The position numbers were made by a program, and so were the translations under genes. The notes under the pieces were generated by a model. It saw only the letters and a program-made list of their open reading frames with translations, did no database searches and was not told the DNA's origin. A stretch of 51,824 bases of DNA. Source: an uncultured Alphaproteobacteria bacterium. GTDB lineage: Bacteria; Pseudomonadota; Alphaproteobacteria; UBA11222. Where the stretch lies: the NCBI GenBank assembly GCA_937888955.1, contig CALAQW010000074.1:1-51824 (forward strand), read 5' to 3'. This document shows, in pieces, positions 8,514 through 17,014 of the stretch. Numbering within the stretch: the stretch's first letter is position 1; each line of letters begins with the position of its first letter.

Positions 8514-8804
8514 ATGAGCATCGGTGTTGTCGCAAAAATCCGTATCCAGGAAGGCAAGAACCAAGAGTTCGAGGCTGTGTTCAAGGAACTGTCCGACGCG
8601 GTGCGGGCCAATGAGCCGGGCAATAATTTCTATGCCCTTCATAAATCGCAAAGCGATCCGCTGCTTTACGTCGTGCTTGAGCAATATAAGGATATGGCGG
8701 CATTCCAGGCGCATGGCGCATCGCCCCATTTCAAGGAAGGCGGCAAGAAAATGGGCGCATGCCTTGCCGGCGCGCCGGAAGTGGAGCTGCTCGACGGCGT
8801 TTGA
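8514..8804 (+). CDS. ABM-domain (quinol/antibiotic biosynthesis) monooxygenase
   Basis: A 96-residue single-domain ferredoxin-like protein of the ABM/YgiN family: IGVVAKIRIQEGKNQEFEAVFKELSDAVRANEPG, then FYALHKSQSDPLLYVVLEQYKDMAAFQAHGASPHFKE. The H-x3-PHF pattern near the C-terminal third is typical of the fold. Cofactor-free members oxidise quinols or polyketide-like phenols, and others are dimeric heme- or flavin-independent enzymes. AGGGAGG at 8501-8507 fixes ATG 8514 rather than the TTG two codons upstream. It lies 45 nt after the MFS gene and is probably co-transcribed. Confidence 0.85.
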   Translation: MSIGVVAKIRIQEGKNQEFEAVFKELSDAVRANEPGNNFYALHKSQSDPLLYVVLEQYKDMAAFQAHGASPHFKEGGKKMGACLAGAPEVELLDGV

Positions 8805-8872
8805 TCGCAACCGGTTTGCGCGGCTCTGTCGTCTTGCCGACAAATCTGATGCGGACCGACTTTCGAATACCG

Positions 8873-8911
8873 ATAGGCATTGCCCTTGTGGCAATGCCTA
8901 TTATCTTATCT
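8873..8911 (+). terminator. Strong hairpin, probable terminator
   Basis: A perfect 12-bp stem: ataggcattgcc (8873-8884), a 5-nt loop, ggcaatgcctat (8890-8901), then a T-rich tail (tatcttatct). The U-tract is imperfect, so Rho-independent activity is likely but not certain. Confidence 0.6.
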
Positions 8912-9076
8912 GGTTGTCGCGCAATTTTTTGCCGCGCGCAGGCATTCACCACCGGGCCATCTTGTTTTTGACGGTTGCGGAAGTGCTTTGCTTGCAGGCA
9001 AAATAAGCCGCAACGCCTCAACAACAATATGGTCGTCGCAACAGACGGCCAAAGGGTAATCCAAGGGAGTAACGAA

Positions 9077-10729
9077 ATGGCCTGGAATTACGGGGATGTC
9101 TATGAAGCCGTCGCGGATAAAACACCGCCCGGCACACCCGCGCTTATCCATGCAGGGCCGGGTGGCACCGAAGGCCGCACCATCATGTGGGACGAGTATA
9201 TGGTGCGGACCAATCGCCTGGCGCGCGCCTTCCTTGATGCAGGGCTCGAATATGGCGACAAGGTTGCCCATTACATGCGCAATTGCCCCGCCTATATGGA
9301 AACGCTGACCGCCTGTTTTAAGTCGCGGATGGTGCATGTGAACGTCAATTACCGCTATCGCGATGACGAGCTGCATTACATCTTCGATAATTCCGATTCC
9401 AAGGTGGTGGTCTATTCCTCGGAATTTCGCGAGCATGTCGCCGCCCTGCGCGACCGGTTGCCCAAAGTGAATTTGTGGATCGAGGTGCCGCCCGAAGAGG
9501 ATTTCGATGCACCTGTCGCCGATTTCGCGGTGAATTACGAAAATGTTGTCAGTCAGGGTGACGGCTCAAAGCTCGGGATCGAACGCTCGGGCAAGGATAT
9601 GTTTTTCATCTATACCGGCGGCACGACCGGTATGCCCAAGGGGGTGATGTGGGAACATGAGGCGATGTGGGCCGCCACCGGTCACGGTGCCTCGCTCCTC
9701 AATCCCGATGCCGATCCGCCCGCGACGACCGAAGAACATGGCGACCGGGTTGCCGCCTTGCCGCTTCGCGCAAAGCTTATCCCCGCCTGTCCGATGATGC
9801 ACGGGACGGCCATGCTGTCGGCGATGAATTGCCATACGCAGGGCGGCTGTATCGTCACCACGCCCGAGCACAGCCTCGATGCGGATGCGCTATGGGCGAC
9901 GATCGATCGCTACAAGGTCAATACCATCGCGATCGTGGGCGACGCCTTCGCCAAGCCGATGCTGCGTTGTCTCGATGAAAATCCGGGCAAATACGATATT
10001 TCCTCGATGTTCGGCATGCTGTCCTCGGGCGTGATGTGGAGCCCGGAAGTCAAGCAGGGCCTGCTCAAGCACAATCAGAATATGATCCTGATGGATTCCT
10101 TCGGGGCATCCGAAGCGGTGGGCTTTGGCCGCTCTGATACCACCGCTGCCGGCACGACCGAGGTGGCGAAATTCACCATCGGCGAGGAATGCAAGGTCTT
10201 TACCGAAGATTATCAGGAAGTCGAGCCAGGCTCCGGCGTGCCGGGCTTTATCGCCCGCTCTGGCGCCATCCCTGTCGGCTATTACAAGGATGAGGAAAAG
10301 ACCGCCAAAACCTTCCCGGTCATCAATGGGGTGCGTTACTCGATCCCCGGCGATTGGTGCACGGTCGAAAAGGATGGCACGCTGACGCTGCTGGGCCGGG
10401 GTTCGGTCTGCATCAATAGCGGTGGCGAGAAGATCTATCCTGAAGAGGTCGAGGAAACGCTGAAAACCCATCCTGCGGTCGAGGATGTTCTTGTCGTCGG
10501 GGTGCCCGACGAAAAATGGGGCCAGGCGGTGACCGGCGTCGTCAAGCTGCATGCCGGCGTCAACTTCAACGAGCAGGAACTGCGCGACTGGGTGAAGGAA
10601 CGGCTTGCCCCCTATAAGGCGCCCAAGCGGGTATTGCCCGCCGATATCGCCCTGCGCGCCGCGAATGGCAAGGCCGATTATAAAGGCGCGTCGAACTTTG
10701 CGAAGTCGACGCTTGGTATCGCGAGCTAG
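9077..10729 (+). CDS. Acyl-CoA synthetase (AMP-forming), FadD19-like
   Basis: A 550-residue ANL-superfamily ligase that activates a carboxylate to its CoA thioester through an acyl-AMP. The phosphate-binding loop is YTGGTTGMPKGVMWEH (179-194), and its VMW variant is typical of the FadD19/FadD17 group that activates sterol side chains. Further motifs are SFGASE, the hinge region GRGSVCINSGGEKIYPEEVEETL, and the C-terminal catalytic Lys532 in ANGKADYKG. ATG 9077 follows AAGGGAG; the frame stays open upstream to 8975 but without an RBS. As the only ligase in the block, it probably activates the substrate handled by the surrounding SDRs. Sterol-type specificity is inference from one motif. Confidence 0.87.
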   Translation: MAWNYGDVYEAVADKTPPGTPALIHAGPGGTEGRTIMWDEYMVRTNRLARAFLDAGLEYGDKVAHYMRNCPAYMETLTACFKSRMVHVNVNYRYRDDELHYIFDNSDSKVVVYSSEFREHVAALRDRLPKVNLWIEVPPEEDFDAPVADFAVNYENVVSQGDGSKLGIERSGKDMFFIYTGGTTGMPKGVMWEHEAMWAATGHGASLLNPDADPPATTEEHGDRVAALPLRAKLIPACPMMHGTAMLSAMNCHTQGGCIVTTPEHSLDADALWATIDRYKVNTIAIVGDAFAKPMLRCLDENPGKYDISSMFGMLSSGVMWSPEVKQGLLKHNQNMILMDSFGASEAVGFGRSDTTAAGTTEVAKFTIGEECKVFTEDYQEVEPGSGVPGFIARSGAIPVGYYKDEEKTAKTFPVINGVRYSIPGDWCTVEKDGTLTLLGRGSVCINSGGEKIYPEEVEETLKTHPAVEDVLVVGVPDEKWGQAVTGVVKLHAGVNFNEQELRDWVKERLAPYKAPKRVLPADIALRAANGKADYKGASNFAKSTLGIAS

Positions 10730-10759
10730 CGGCACCCGCCAGCGACAGGTTAGCGCTTA

Positions 10760-10790
10760 CCCCCGGCAGGTCTGTCCGCCGGGGGTTTTT
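10760..10790 (+). terminator. Rho-independent terminator after the acyl-CoA synthetase
   Basis: The stem cccccggc (10760-10767) pairs with gccggggg (10778-10785) around a 10-nt loop, followed directly by TTTTT (10786-10790). Confidence 0.92.
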
Positions 10791-10892
10791 ATTTGGCCCT
10801 CTATTCCTCGCGCGGCACTTTCGGATGGCAGGGGGATTGCGCTACAACTGGCCTCTTGAATCCCTGTTTATCTTGAAAGCGACCAGATATTC

Positions 10893-11450
10893 ATGGCCGG
10901 AAATGACACGTCCTTTGGTCCGCTGCCCCGCTTGACTTTTGTGCTGGGCGGTGCGCGCTCGGGCAAAAGCTCCTTTGCGCAGACGCTTGCGGAACAGGCG
11001 GCGGAGACGGCCGGGCATAAGCTTTTCTATATCGCAACCGCTGAAATCCGGGATGCGGAAATGGCCGACCGCGTTGCCGCGCATCAGCGCGCGCGCGGCC
11101 CCGAATGGCACGCGCGTGAGGCGCCGCGCGATCTGGGGGCTGCCCTGCGTGCCGTGGATGCGCCGGGCCATGTGCTGCTTGTCGATTGTCTGACCTTGTG
11201 GCTGTCGAATGTCATGGAGGCTGAATCGGGATCTGGTCTGGCCGCCCGGTTCGACGCGTTGCTTGCCGATCTTGCGGCGCTGTCAGGCCGGGCGATCCTG
11301 GTTTCCAACGAGGTCGGGCTCGGGATCGTGCCCGACAATGCGCTGGCGCGGGCCTTTCGTGATCAGGCCGGGCGGCTCAACCAGCAGGTGGCGGCGCAGG
11401 CCGATCAGGTGTTTTTCGTCGCGGCGGGCCTGCCGCTTAAAATGAAATAG
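10893..11450 (+). CDS. cobP: Adenosylcobinamide kinase / adenosylcobinamide-phosphate guanylyltransferase
   Basis: A 185-residue CobP/CobU enzyme of cobalamin nucleotide-loop assembly. It phosphorylates adenosylcobinamide and transfers GMP to it. Walker A is GGARSGKS (near residues 19-26). The guanylylated His is in [49 protein letters not shown] is the invariant C-terminal signature. Length is normal. The stop is 8 nt before cobQ, so the pair is an operon. No cobalamin riboswitch elements are visible upstream. Confidence 0.95.
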   Translation: MAGNDTSFGPLPRLTFVLGGARSGKSSFAQTLAEQAAETAGHKLFYIATAEIRDAEMADRVAAHQRARGPEWHAREAPRDLGAALRAVDAPGHVLLVDCLTLWLSNVMEAESGSGLAARFDALLADLAALSGRAILVSNEVGLGIVPDNALARAFRDQAGRLNQQVAAQADQVFFVAAGLPLKMK

Positions 11451-11458
11451 GCGCGGCT

Positions 11459-12979
11459 GTGGCGGGCGCGATCATGTTTCAGGGCACAGGCTCCGATGTC
11501 GGCAAATCGCTGATTGTTGCCGGGCTTTGCCGTGCTTTCAGCCGCCGCGGGCTGCGCGTCCGCCCGTTCAAGCCGCAGAATATGTCCAATAATGCCGCCG
11601 CCACACCGGACGGGGGGGAGATCGGTCGCGCCCAGGCCCTGCAGGCACGCGCCGCGGGTGTGCCGCCTACTGTCGATATGAACCCTGTGCTGCTGAAGCC
11701 GCAAAGCGAGCAGGGCGCGCAGCTTATCGTTGGGGGTCAAAAGGTTGGCAGCTTTTCGGCACGCGATTATGCACGCCATAAGCCTGATCTTCTGGGAGCG
11801 GTCTGTGCGGCATTCGAGCGGCTGGCGCGTGAGGCGGATCTTGTGTTGGTGGAAGGCGCGGGCAGCCCGGCGGAAATCAACCTCCGTGCGGGGGATATCG
11901 CCAATATGGGCTTTGCCGAGGCTGCCGATCTGCCGGTTATTCTGATCGGCGATATCGAACGCGGTGGCGTCATCGCAAGCCTTGTCGGCACCCATGCCGT
12001 GCTGCAAGCGGCGGAGGCGGCGCGGGTGAAGGGGTTCATCGTCAACAAGTTCCGCGGCGATGCCAGCCTGTTCGATGACGGATTGCATGCGATTGCCGAA
12101 CGCACCGGCTGGGCCGCGCTCGGTGTGGTGCCGGCAGTCGATGAATTGCGGCTTTTGCCGGCTGAAGACAGCATGTCGCTTTCCGGTGCGAAACTGTTGC
12201 ATTCTGTTGCATCTGTCGCACCAAGTGTTGCAGACGATGCAACAGTTGGCGCGCCGCTCAAAATTGTGGTGCCGCGCTTGCCCCGGATCGCGAATTTCGA
12301 CGATCTCGACCCGCTTCTGGCCGAGCCGGGTGTCGCGGTTATGCTGGTGCCGCCGGGCGAACCGCTGCCCGCCGATGCGGCGTTGATCCTGCTGCCGGGC
12401 AGCAAATCGACGATTGCCGATCTGAAATTCCTCCGCGCCCAGGGGTGGGAGATCGATTTGCTGGCGCATCACCGGCGCGGCGGCCAGGTGCTCGGGATTT
12501 GCGGCGGCTTTCAGATGCTGGGGGAAAGCATCGCCGATCCCGACGGGGTGGAGGGGGCGCCCGAGACGGTTGCGGGGCTTGGCCTGCTGCCGATGCAGAC
12601 GATCATCACACCGAACAAGCTTGTCGGCGAAACAGACGGGCATGCGGCCGGGTCGGGGGCTGCCGTGCGCGGTTACGAAATCCATTGCGGCCGCAGCACG
12701 GGGCCCGCGCTTGCGCGGCCGATGTTGACGCTGGGCGGCCGGGCGGACGGGGCGGTCGCGGCGGACGGGCGGGTCATGGGCTGCTATCTGCACGGGCTGT
12801 TCAGTGCCGATGACTTTCGCCGGGAATTTCTGGCGCAGCTTGGCGGGCGGGGGGATGGCGCATTGCATTATGATGCGCGGATCGAGGAAATTCTCGATCG
12901 CTGGGCCGATCATCTGGAGCGGCATCTCGCGCTTGATGCGATTGCGGCGCTGGCAGGGATCGGCACACCCAGCCTTTAA
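11459..12979 (+). CDS. cobQ: Cobyric acid synthase
   Basis: Glutamine-dependent amidotransferase of 506 residues that amidates adenosylcobyrinic acid a,c-diamide. The N-terminal dethiobiotin-synthetase-like domain starts [20 protein letters not shown] and continues [12 protein letters not shown] (38-49), with [13 protein letters not shown] near 131. The C-terminal triad-type glutaminase has Cys348 in [10 protein letters not shown] and a His in GCYLHGLF. The start is GTG 11459. Residues about 247-264 are encoded by an unusual small palindromic segment (12192-12247) that may be an insertion between the two domains; the frame is intact. Only cobP and cobQ are present here, so the rest of the pathway must be elsewhere. 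Confidence 0.95.
   Translation: MAGAIMFQGTGSDVGKSLIVAGLCRAFSRRGLRVRPFKPQNMSNNAAATPDGGEIGRAQALQARAAGVPPTVDMNPVLLKPQSEQGAQLIVGGQKVGSFSARDYARHKPDLLGAVCAAFERLAREADLVLVEGAGSPAEINLRAGDIANMGFAEAADLPVILIGDIERGGVIASLVGTHAVLQAAEAARVKGFIVNKFRGDASLFDDGLHAIAERTGWAALGVVPAVDELRLLPAEDSMSLSGAKLLHSVASVAPSVADDATVGAPLKIVVPRLPRIANFDDLDPLLAEPGVAVMLVPPGEPLPADAALILLPGSKSTIADLKFLRAQGWEIDLLAHHRRGGQVLGICGGFQMLGESIADPDGVEGAPETVAGLGLLPMQTIITPNKLVGETDGHAAGSGAAVRGYEIHCGRSTGPALARPMLTLGGRADGAVAADGRVMGCYLHGLFSADDFRREFLAQLGGRGDGALHYDARIEEILDRWADHLERHLALDAIAALAGIGTPSL
12192..12247. repeat. Intragenic inverted repeat within cobQ
   Basis: aactgttgcat (12192-12202) and a near copy ctgttgcatc (12204-12213) can each pair with gatgcaacagtt (12236-12247), giving 10-11 bp perfect stems. 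The segment is less GC-rich than its surroundings and encodes a Ser/Ala/Val linker. Confidence 0.75.
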
Positions 12980-13129
12980 GGGCAAAAACAGCCTCATATC
13001 GGCGCGCGGAGATTGCCGCTTGCGCCTGCGCTGGTGTATACCCGGTGCAAAGCTATTGGCGTGGCGGACCGGTCATATGTCGTGCAACCGGTTGCCGCGT
13101 AAAGTCTATTTACCCAGGGAGGGTCTGCC

Positions 13130-14329
13130 GTGAGTGATCTGGAGCAATTCCGTCAGGAAACCCGCGCGTGGCTGGAGGAGAATTGTCCCCAGTCGATGCG
13201 CACGCCGATGCCGGAGGATGAAACCTGTTGGGGCGGCCGCAATGCGGTTTACAAGAACCCCGACAGCAAGGTCTGGCTCGACAATATGGCCTCGCGCGGC
13301 TGGACCGCGCCGATGTGGCCCAAGGAATATGGCGGCGGCGGCCTCAACAAGGATGAAAACAAGATCCTGCAGCAGGAGCTGGGACGGATCAGGGCGCGGC
13401 CCGCCTTGTCGAGCTTCGGCATCTGGATGCTTGGCCCGGCATTGCTTGAATTTGCCAGCGAAGAACAGAAAAAGCTGTATCTGCCGCCGATCGTGCGCGG
13501 TGAAATCCGCTGGTGCCAGGGCTATTCGGAACCCGGCGCGGGTTCGGATCTCGCGGGCCTGCAGACCAAGGCAGAAGATCAGGGGGATCATTATCTCGTC
13601 AACGGGTCGAAAATCTGGACTTCCTATGCGAACTTCGCTGACTGGATCTTCTGCCTGGTGCGGACCAATCCGCAAGCGCCCAAGCATGAAGGGATCAGCT
13701 TCCTGCTGTTCGATATGACAAGCCCGGGTGTGACGACGAAGCCGATTCAGCTGATCAGCGGCTATTCCCCCTTCTGCGAAACCTTCTTCGATAATGTGAA
13801 GGTGCCGAAGGAAAATCTGGTCGGTGAGCTGAACAAGGGCTGGACCATCGCCAAGGCGCTGCTGCAGCATGAGCGCACCATGATCGCGGGCATGGGCAGC
13901 GGTCCGGGCGGCGGTGGCGGCAGCGGCCTGCGCTCGCCTTCCGTCGTGGCGAAGAAATATGCCGGCGAAGTGGATGGCAAGATTGCCGATCCGTCGCTGC
14001 GTGAAGCGGTCGCCGCACATAATATGAATTCCCGCGCGTTCGGGCTGACCGTGCAGCGTACGACAGACGAAGCCAAGGCCGGAGCGCCTCCGGGACCGGC
14101 CTCGTCCATGTTCAAATATTACGGCACCGAGCAGAACAAGCGGAAATATGAGCTGCTGTTGCAGGCAATGGGCACCCAGGCACTGGGCTGGGAAGGCGAT
14201 GCGTTCGAGGAGCATGAGCTTTCCATTACCCGCGAATGGTTGCGCAGCAAGGCAAACTCGATCGAGGGCGGCACATCGGAAGTGCAGCTCAACATCATCG
14301 CCAAGCGTGTGCTCGGCCTGCCCGAATAA
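13130..14329 (+). CDS. Acyl-CoA dehydrogenase, catalytic-type subunit of a heteromeric pair
   Basis: FAD-dependent acyl-CoA dehydrogenase of 399 residues. It has WCQGYSEPGAGSDLAGLQTKA (FAD/substrate region), VNGSKIWTSYANFADWIFCLVRT, and the C-terminal IEGGTSEVQLNIIAKRVLG, in which Glu379 occupies the catalytic-base position. A Gly-rich loop (GSGPGGGGGSG) sits near 255. The start is a GTG with AGGGAGG upstream. The next gene encodes a second ACAD lacking this Glu, 51 nt downstream. Such pairs (PimC/PimD for pimeloyl-CoA, or FadE26/27- and ChsE-type for steroid side chains) form alpha2-beta2 enzymes. Both assignments remain open. Confidence 0.88.
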   Translation: MSDLEQFRQETRAWLEENCPQSMRTPMPEDETCWGGRNAVYKNPDSKVWLDNMASRGWTAPMWPKEYGGGGLNKDENKILQQELGRIRARPALSSFGIWMLGPALLEFASEEQKKLYLPPIVRGEIRWCQGYSEPGAGSDLAGLQTKAEDQGDHYLVNGSKIWTSYANFADWIFCLVRTNPQAPKHEGISFLLFDMTSPGVTTKPIQLISGYSPFCETFFDNVKVPKENLVGELNKGWTIAKALLQHERTMIAGMGSGPGGGGGSGLRSPSVVAKKYAGEVDGKIADPSLREAVAAHNMNSRAFGLTVQRTTDEAKAGAPPGPASSMFKYYGTEQNKRKYELLLQAMGTQALGWEGDAFEEHELSITREWLRSKANSIEGGTSEVQLNIIAKRVLGLPE

Positions 14330-14380
14330 TCGCTCAAGGAATTCAAAAAGGGCCCGCCACGGCGGGTGAAGGAAACAGAC

Positions 14381-15520
14381 ATGGCTTTGGTACTCAACGA
14401 AGATCAACAGCAGCTCAAGGATGCGGCGCACGCTTTCATTCAGGACAAATCCCCGGTTTCGGCGTTGCGCAAGCTGCGCGACGAGGAAAACCCCGACGGT
14501 TTCGACCGCGCCTTGTGGGCCGAGATGGTGGAGCTTGGCTGGCCCGGCATCATCATTCCTGAGGAATTTGGCGGCTCGGAGTTCGGCTATACCGGGCTTG
14601 GCGTCGTGTTGCAGGAAATGGGGCGTACACTGACGGCATCGCCGATGGTGTCGACCGTGCTGATCGGCGCGTCGGCCTATATGCTGGGTGCATCCGATGT
14701 GCGCAAGAAGGCGATGCTGCCTGAAATCGCGGCCGGCAAGAAAATCGTTGCGCTCGCCCTTGAGGAAGGGCCGCGTCACGCGCCTTACAATATCGCCACG
14801 CGCGGTGGCCCGTCTGTCGATGGCTACCGCATCTCGGGCGAGAAAACCTTCGTGCTTGACGGGCAGGTTGCCGATGAGCTGATCGTTGTCGCGCGTGAAA
14901 GCGGTGAGCCTGGGGACCGCGACGGGCTGACCCTGTTTCTGGTGGATGCCAAGGCACCAGGCGTGAAGATCACGCCGACCAGGATGGCCGACAGCCGCAA
15001 TGCCGCGAATATCACCTTCAATGGTGCAAGCGCCAGCGGCGACAAGATCATCGGTGAGAAGAAGAAGGGCGCGGATGTGCTTGACGCTATTCTCGACCGG
15101 GCGCGGATCGGATTGGCGGCGGAGATGCTCGGCGCGATCGAAGTTGCGTTCGAGATGACTGTCGAATATCTCAAGACACGGCAGCAGTTCGGCCGGCCCA
15201 TCGGATCGTTCCAGGGGCTTGCGCACCGGGCGGCTGAAATGTTCTGCGAGGTTGAGCTGTCGAAATCGGTGGTGCTCGATGCGCTGTCGGCAATCGACGA
15301 CAATCGCGACGATATCGCCCAGGCGGCAAGTCTGGCCAAGGCGCGGCTCAATGATACGTTTCACCTGATCAGTTGCGAAATGCTGCAAATGCATGGTGGC
15401 ATCGGTATGACTGATGAGGCGGATATCGGCTTTTACATGAAGCGGGCCCGCGTCGCGGCGGCGACATTCGGCGATTCAGCTTTCCATCGGGATCGTTACG
15501 CCACGCTTGAGGGCTATTGA
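14381..15520 (+). CDS. Acyl-CoA dehydrogenase, non-catalytic-type partner subunit
   Basis: A 379-residue ACAD homologue. The fold is complete: N-terminal helical domain with ELGWPGIIIPEEFGGSEFGYTG, middle beta domain with VALALEEGPRH replacing the usual T/S-EPxxGSD loop, and C-terminal QQFGRPIGSFQGLAHRAAEM and MLQMHGGIGMTDEADIGFYMKRA. It ends in ATFGDSAFHRDR, with no YEGT-type catalytic Glu. This is the signature of the partner subunit in heteromeric ACADs such as PimD or ChsE1-type. ATG 14381 is chosen over GTG 14366 because AAGGA lies 7 nt upstream of it. Confidence 0.86.
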   Translation: MALVLNEDQQQLKDAAHAFIQDKSPVSALRKLRDEENPDGFDRALWAEMVELGWPGIIIPEEFGGSEFGYTGLGVVLQEMGRTLTASPMVSTVLIGASAYMLGASDVRKKAMLPEIAAGKKIVALALEEGPRHAPYNIATRGGPSVDGYRISGEKTFVLDGQVADELIVVARESGEPGDRDGLTLFLVDAKAPGVKITPTRMADSRNAANITFNGASASGDKIIGEKKKGADVLDAILDRARIGLAAEMLGAIEVAFEMTVEYLKTRQQFGRPIGSFQGLAHRAAEMFCEVELSKSVVLDALSAIDDNRDDIAQAASLAKARLNDTFHLISCEMLQMHGGIGMTDEADIGFYMKRARVAAATFGDSAFHRDRYATLEGY

Positions 15521-15533
15521 CCGGCTTCCGGGC

Positions 15534-15611
15534 GCGGGCCGGAAAGGCCCGCACTGGCAGCATGATGATAAAGCGATCAAAGGCAATTTGAAGAGGGGGT
15601 TATCCCTCTTC
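15534..15611. terminator. Two hairpins between convergent genes
   Basis: gcgggcc-ggaaa-ggcccgc (15534-15552) and gaagaggg (15590-15597) with ccctcttc (15604-15611). The second spans the stop of the minus-strand MFS gene. Neither has a T-run, so intrinsic termination is uncertain. Confidence 0.4.
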
Positions 15612-16922
15612 ATAGCGCAGATCCCACACCCCGGACATATAGCGCGCGATAAGTATCAGCACGATCATGCCGATGGTGGGGATCAAAATGGCATTGATCG
15701 GGCCGATCCGGTCGATGGCGAAGCCGATCAGCAGTGCCCCGATCGGCGCACCCCCCATATAGCCAAGCTGGAAAATGGACAGCACCCGTCCGCGGTGATC
15801 CGCGGGGGCGGCAGCCTGAACAAGCGTCCGGCCCATCACCATGGAAATGCCGCCGCTGATCCCCCACAGCCCGGCAATCGCATAAAGTCCGTAAAGCGGC
15901 GGTTGGAACAGGATCAACGCCATGATCAGGCCGCTCGCCGTGGTCGACAGGATCAGCGCGCGTCCCTGCTGCCTGATATGGCCATAACGGGTCATGACAA
16001 TTGCGGACAGGCAGGTCCCCAGCATGAAGCAGGTATTCAGGATGGCAAGTGCCGCGGAATCGCCATGATAAACATCGCGCACGATGATCGGCAGTTGCAC
16101 CATGAATACCCCGATATAAAGGATGCCGGTAAAAAACATCAGGATCACGATCGGCCGGATCGCATCGATCCGGAAAACCTCGGCAATGCTGTCCCTGATT
16201 TCCGCGACCGCATGGCGGCGTTCGCCGTCCGCGGGCGGTAATCGGGGCAGGCGCGTGGCGACCAGCGCGGCCAGCACCAGCAACACGGCCTGCATGACAA
16301 GCAGCGGCGCACCGCCCATCGCATCCGATGGCGCGCGCCCCATGGCCAGCGCCAGATAGCTTGCCCCGCCGCCAAGCAGGATACCGAAGATCTGGCTGCC
16401 GAACTGGATGCCCGTCGTCGCGGTCACGGTTTGCTGAATTTGCCCGTTTGCCACCCGCACAAGCATGGCCTCGCGCGCCGGGATGATGAAAGCGCCGAGC
16501 GCGCCTGCGCCCAGGCTCATTGCAATCATTACAAAAAAGCTCAGGCTTTCCACCCGGATAATCAGGGCAAGCGACAGGGGGACAAGGGCAATCACGCATT
16601 GCAGGGTGATCAGATGCCCGCGCAGTTCGCGGCGATCCGCGACAACCCCGCCAAACAGCACCAATGTCAGCATCGGCACCATCGACATCATCTGCGCAAA
16701 GCCGACCCTGCTTGCGCTTTCATTGAGAACTTGCGTCAATATCCAGGGGTAGAGCACGCTCTGGATGCCCATGGCGCTGAAATAAAGCCCGAAACCAAGC
16801 AGATACCAGTTGCGCGTTGCAGTGCCGCTGCGGGTTCCCGCCGTCGCGCCCGGAGGGGTACATGCCTCCAATGCGGAGGCATCTGCGTCGAGATTGGTCT
16901 TTTGTTGCGGCGTGGATGTCAT
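15600..16922 (-). CDS. MFS transporter, EntS-like (paralog 1 of 3)
   Basis: A 440-residue MFS carrier with about 12 TMs and a polar 35-residue N-terminal tail. The motif-A loop is LFGGVVADRRELRGHLI. The mid-protein signature is MGRTLVQAAAPADHRGRVLSIFQLGYMGGAPIGALLIGF, which the next two genes share almost position by position. Such EntS/MFS_3-type proteins usually export siderophores, drugs or metabolites. It ends the three-gene minus-strand run and lies 92 nt after paralog 2, so it may have its own promoter. The substrate is unknown. Confidence 0.85.
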   Translation of the reverse strand: MTSTPQQKTNLDADASALEACTPPGATAGTRSGTATRNWYLLGFGLYFSAMGIQSVLYPWILTQVLNESASRVGFAQMMSMVPMLTLVLFGGVVADRRELRGHLITLQCVIALVPLSLALIIRVESLSFFVMIAMSLGAGALGAFIIPAREAMLVRVANGQIQQTVTATTGIQFGSQIFGILLGGGASYLALAMGRAPSDAMGGAPLLVMQAVLLVLAALVATRLPRLPPADGERRHAVAEIRDSIAEVFRIDAIRPIVILMFFTGILYIGVFMVQLPIIVRDVYHGDSAALAILNTCFMLGTCLSAIVMTRYGHIRQQGRALILSTTASGLIMALILFQPPLYGLYAIAGLWGISGGISMVMGRTLVQAAAPADHRGRVLSIFQLGYMGGAPIGALLIGFAIDRIGPINAILIPTIGMIVLILIARYMSGVWDLRYEEG

Positions 16923-17014
16923 GTCCGCGCGGCGAGAGATTTTGTATCTGTCGTCATCTTGTAACCGAATCAGCGCTTTTCCGACGCTAACCTACCAGAT
17001 TGGCCATAGCTGCC

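Noticed and set aside
10800-10892. Possible cobalamin riboswitch before cobP
   Set aside because: No B12-box-like conserved core is present and the leader is too short.
13106-15394. Very long (762-codon) open frame antisense to the two acyl-CoA dehydrogenase genes
   Set aside because: It is His/Arg/Gln-rich mirror sequence of GC-rich coding DNA, with no domain; the plus-strand genes have clear motifs and RBSs.
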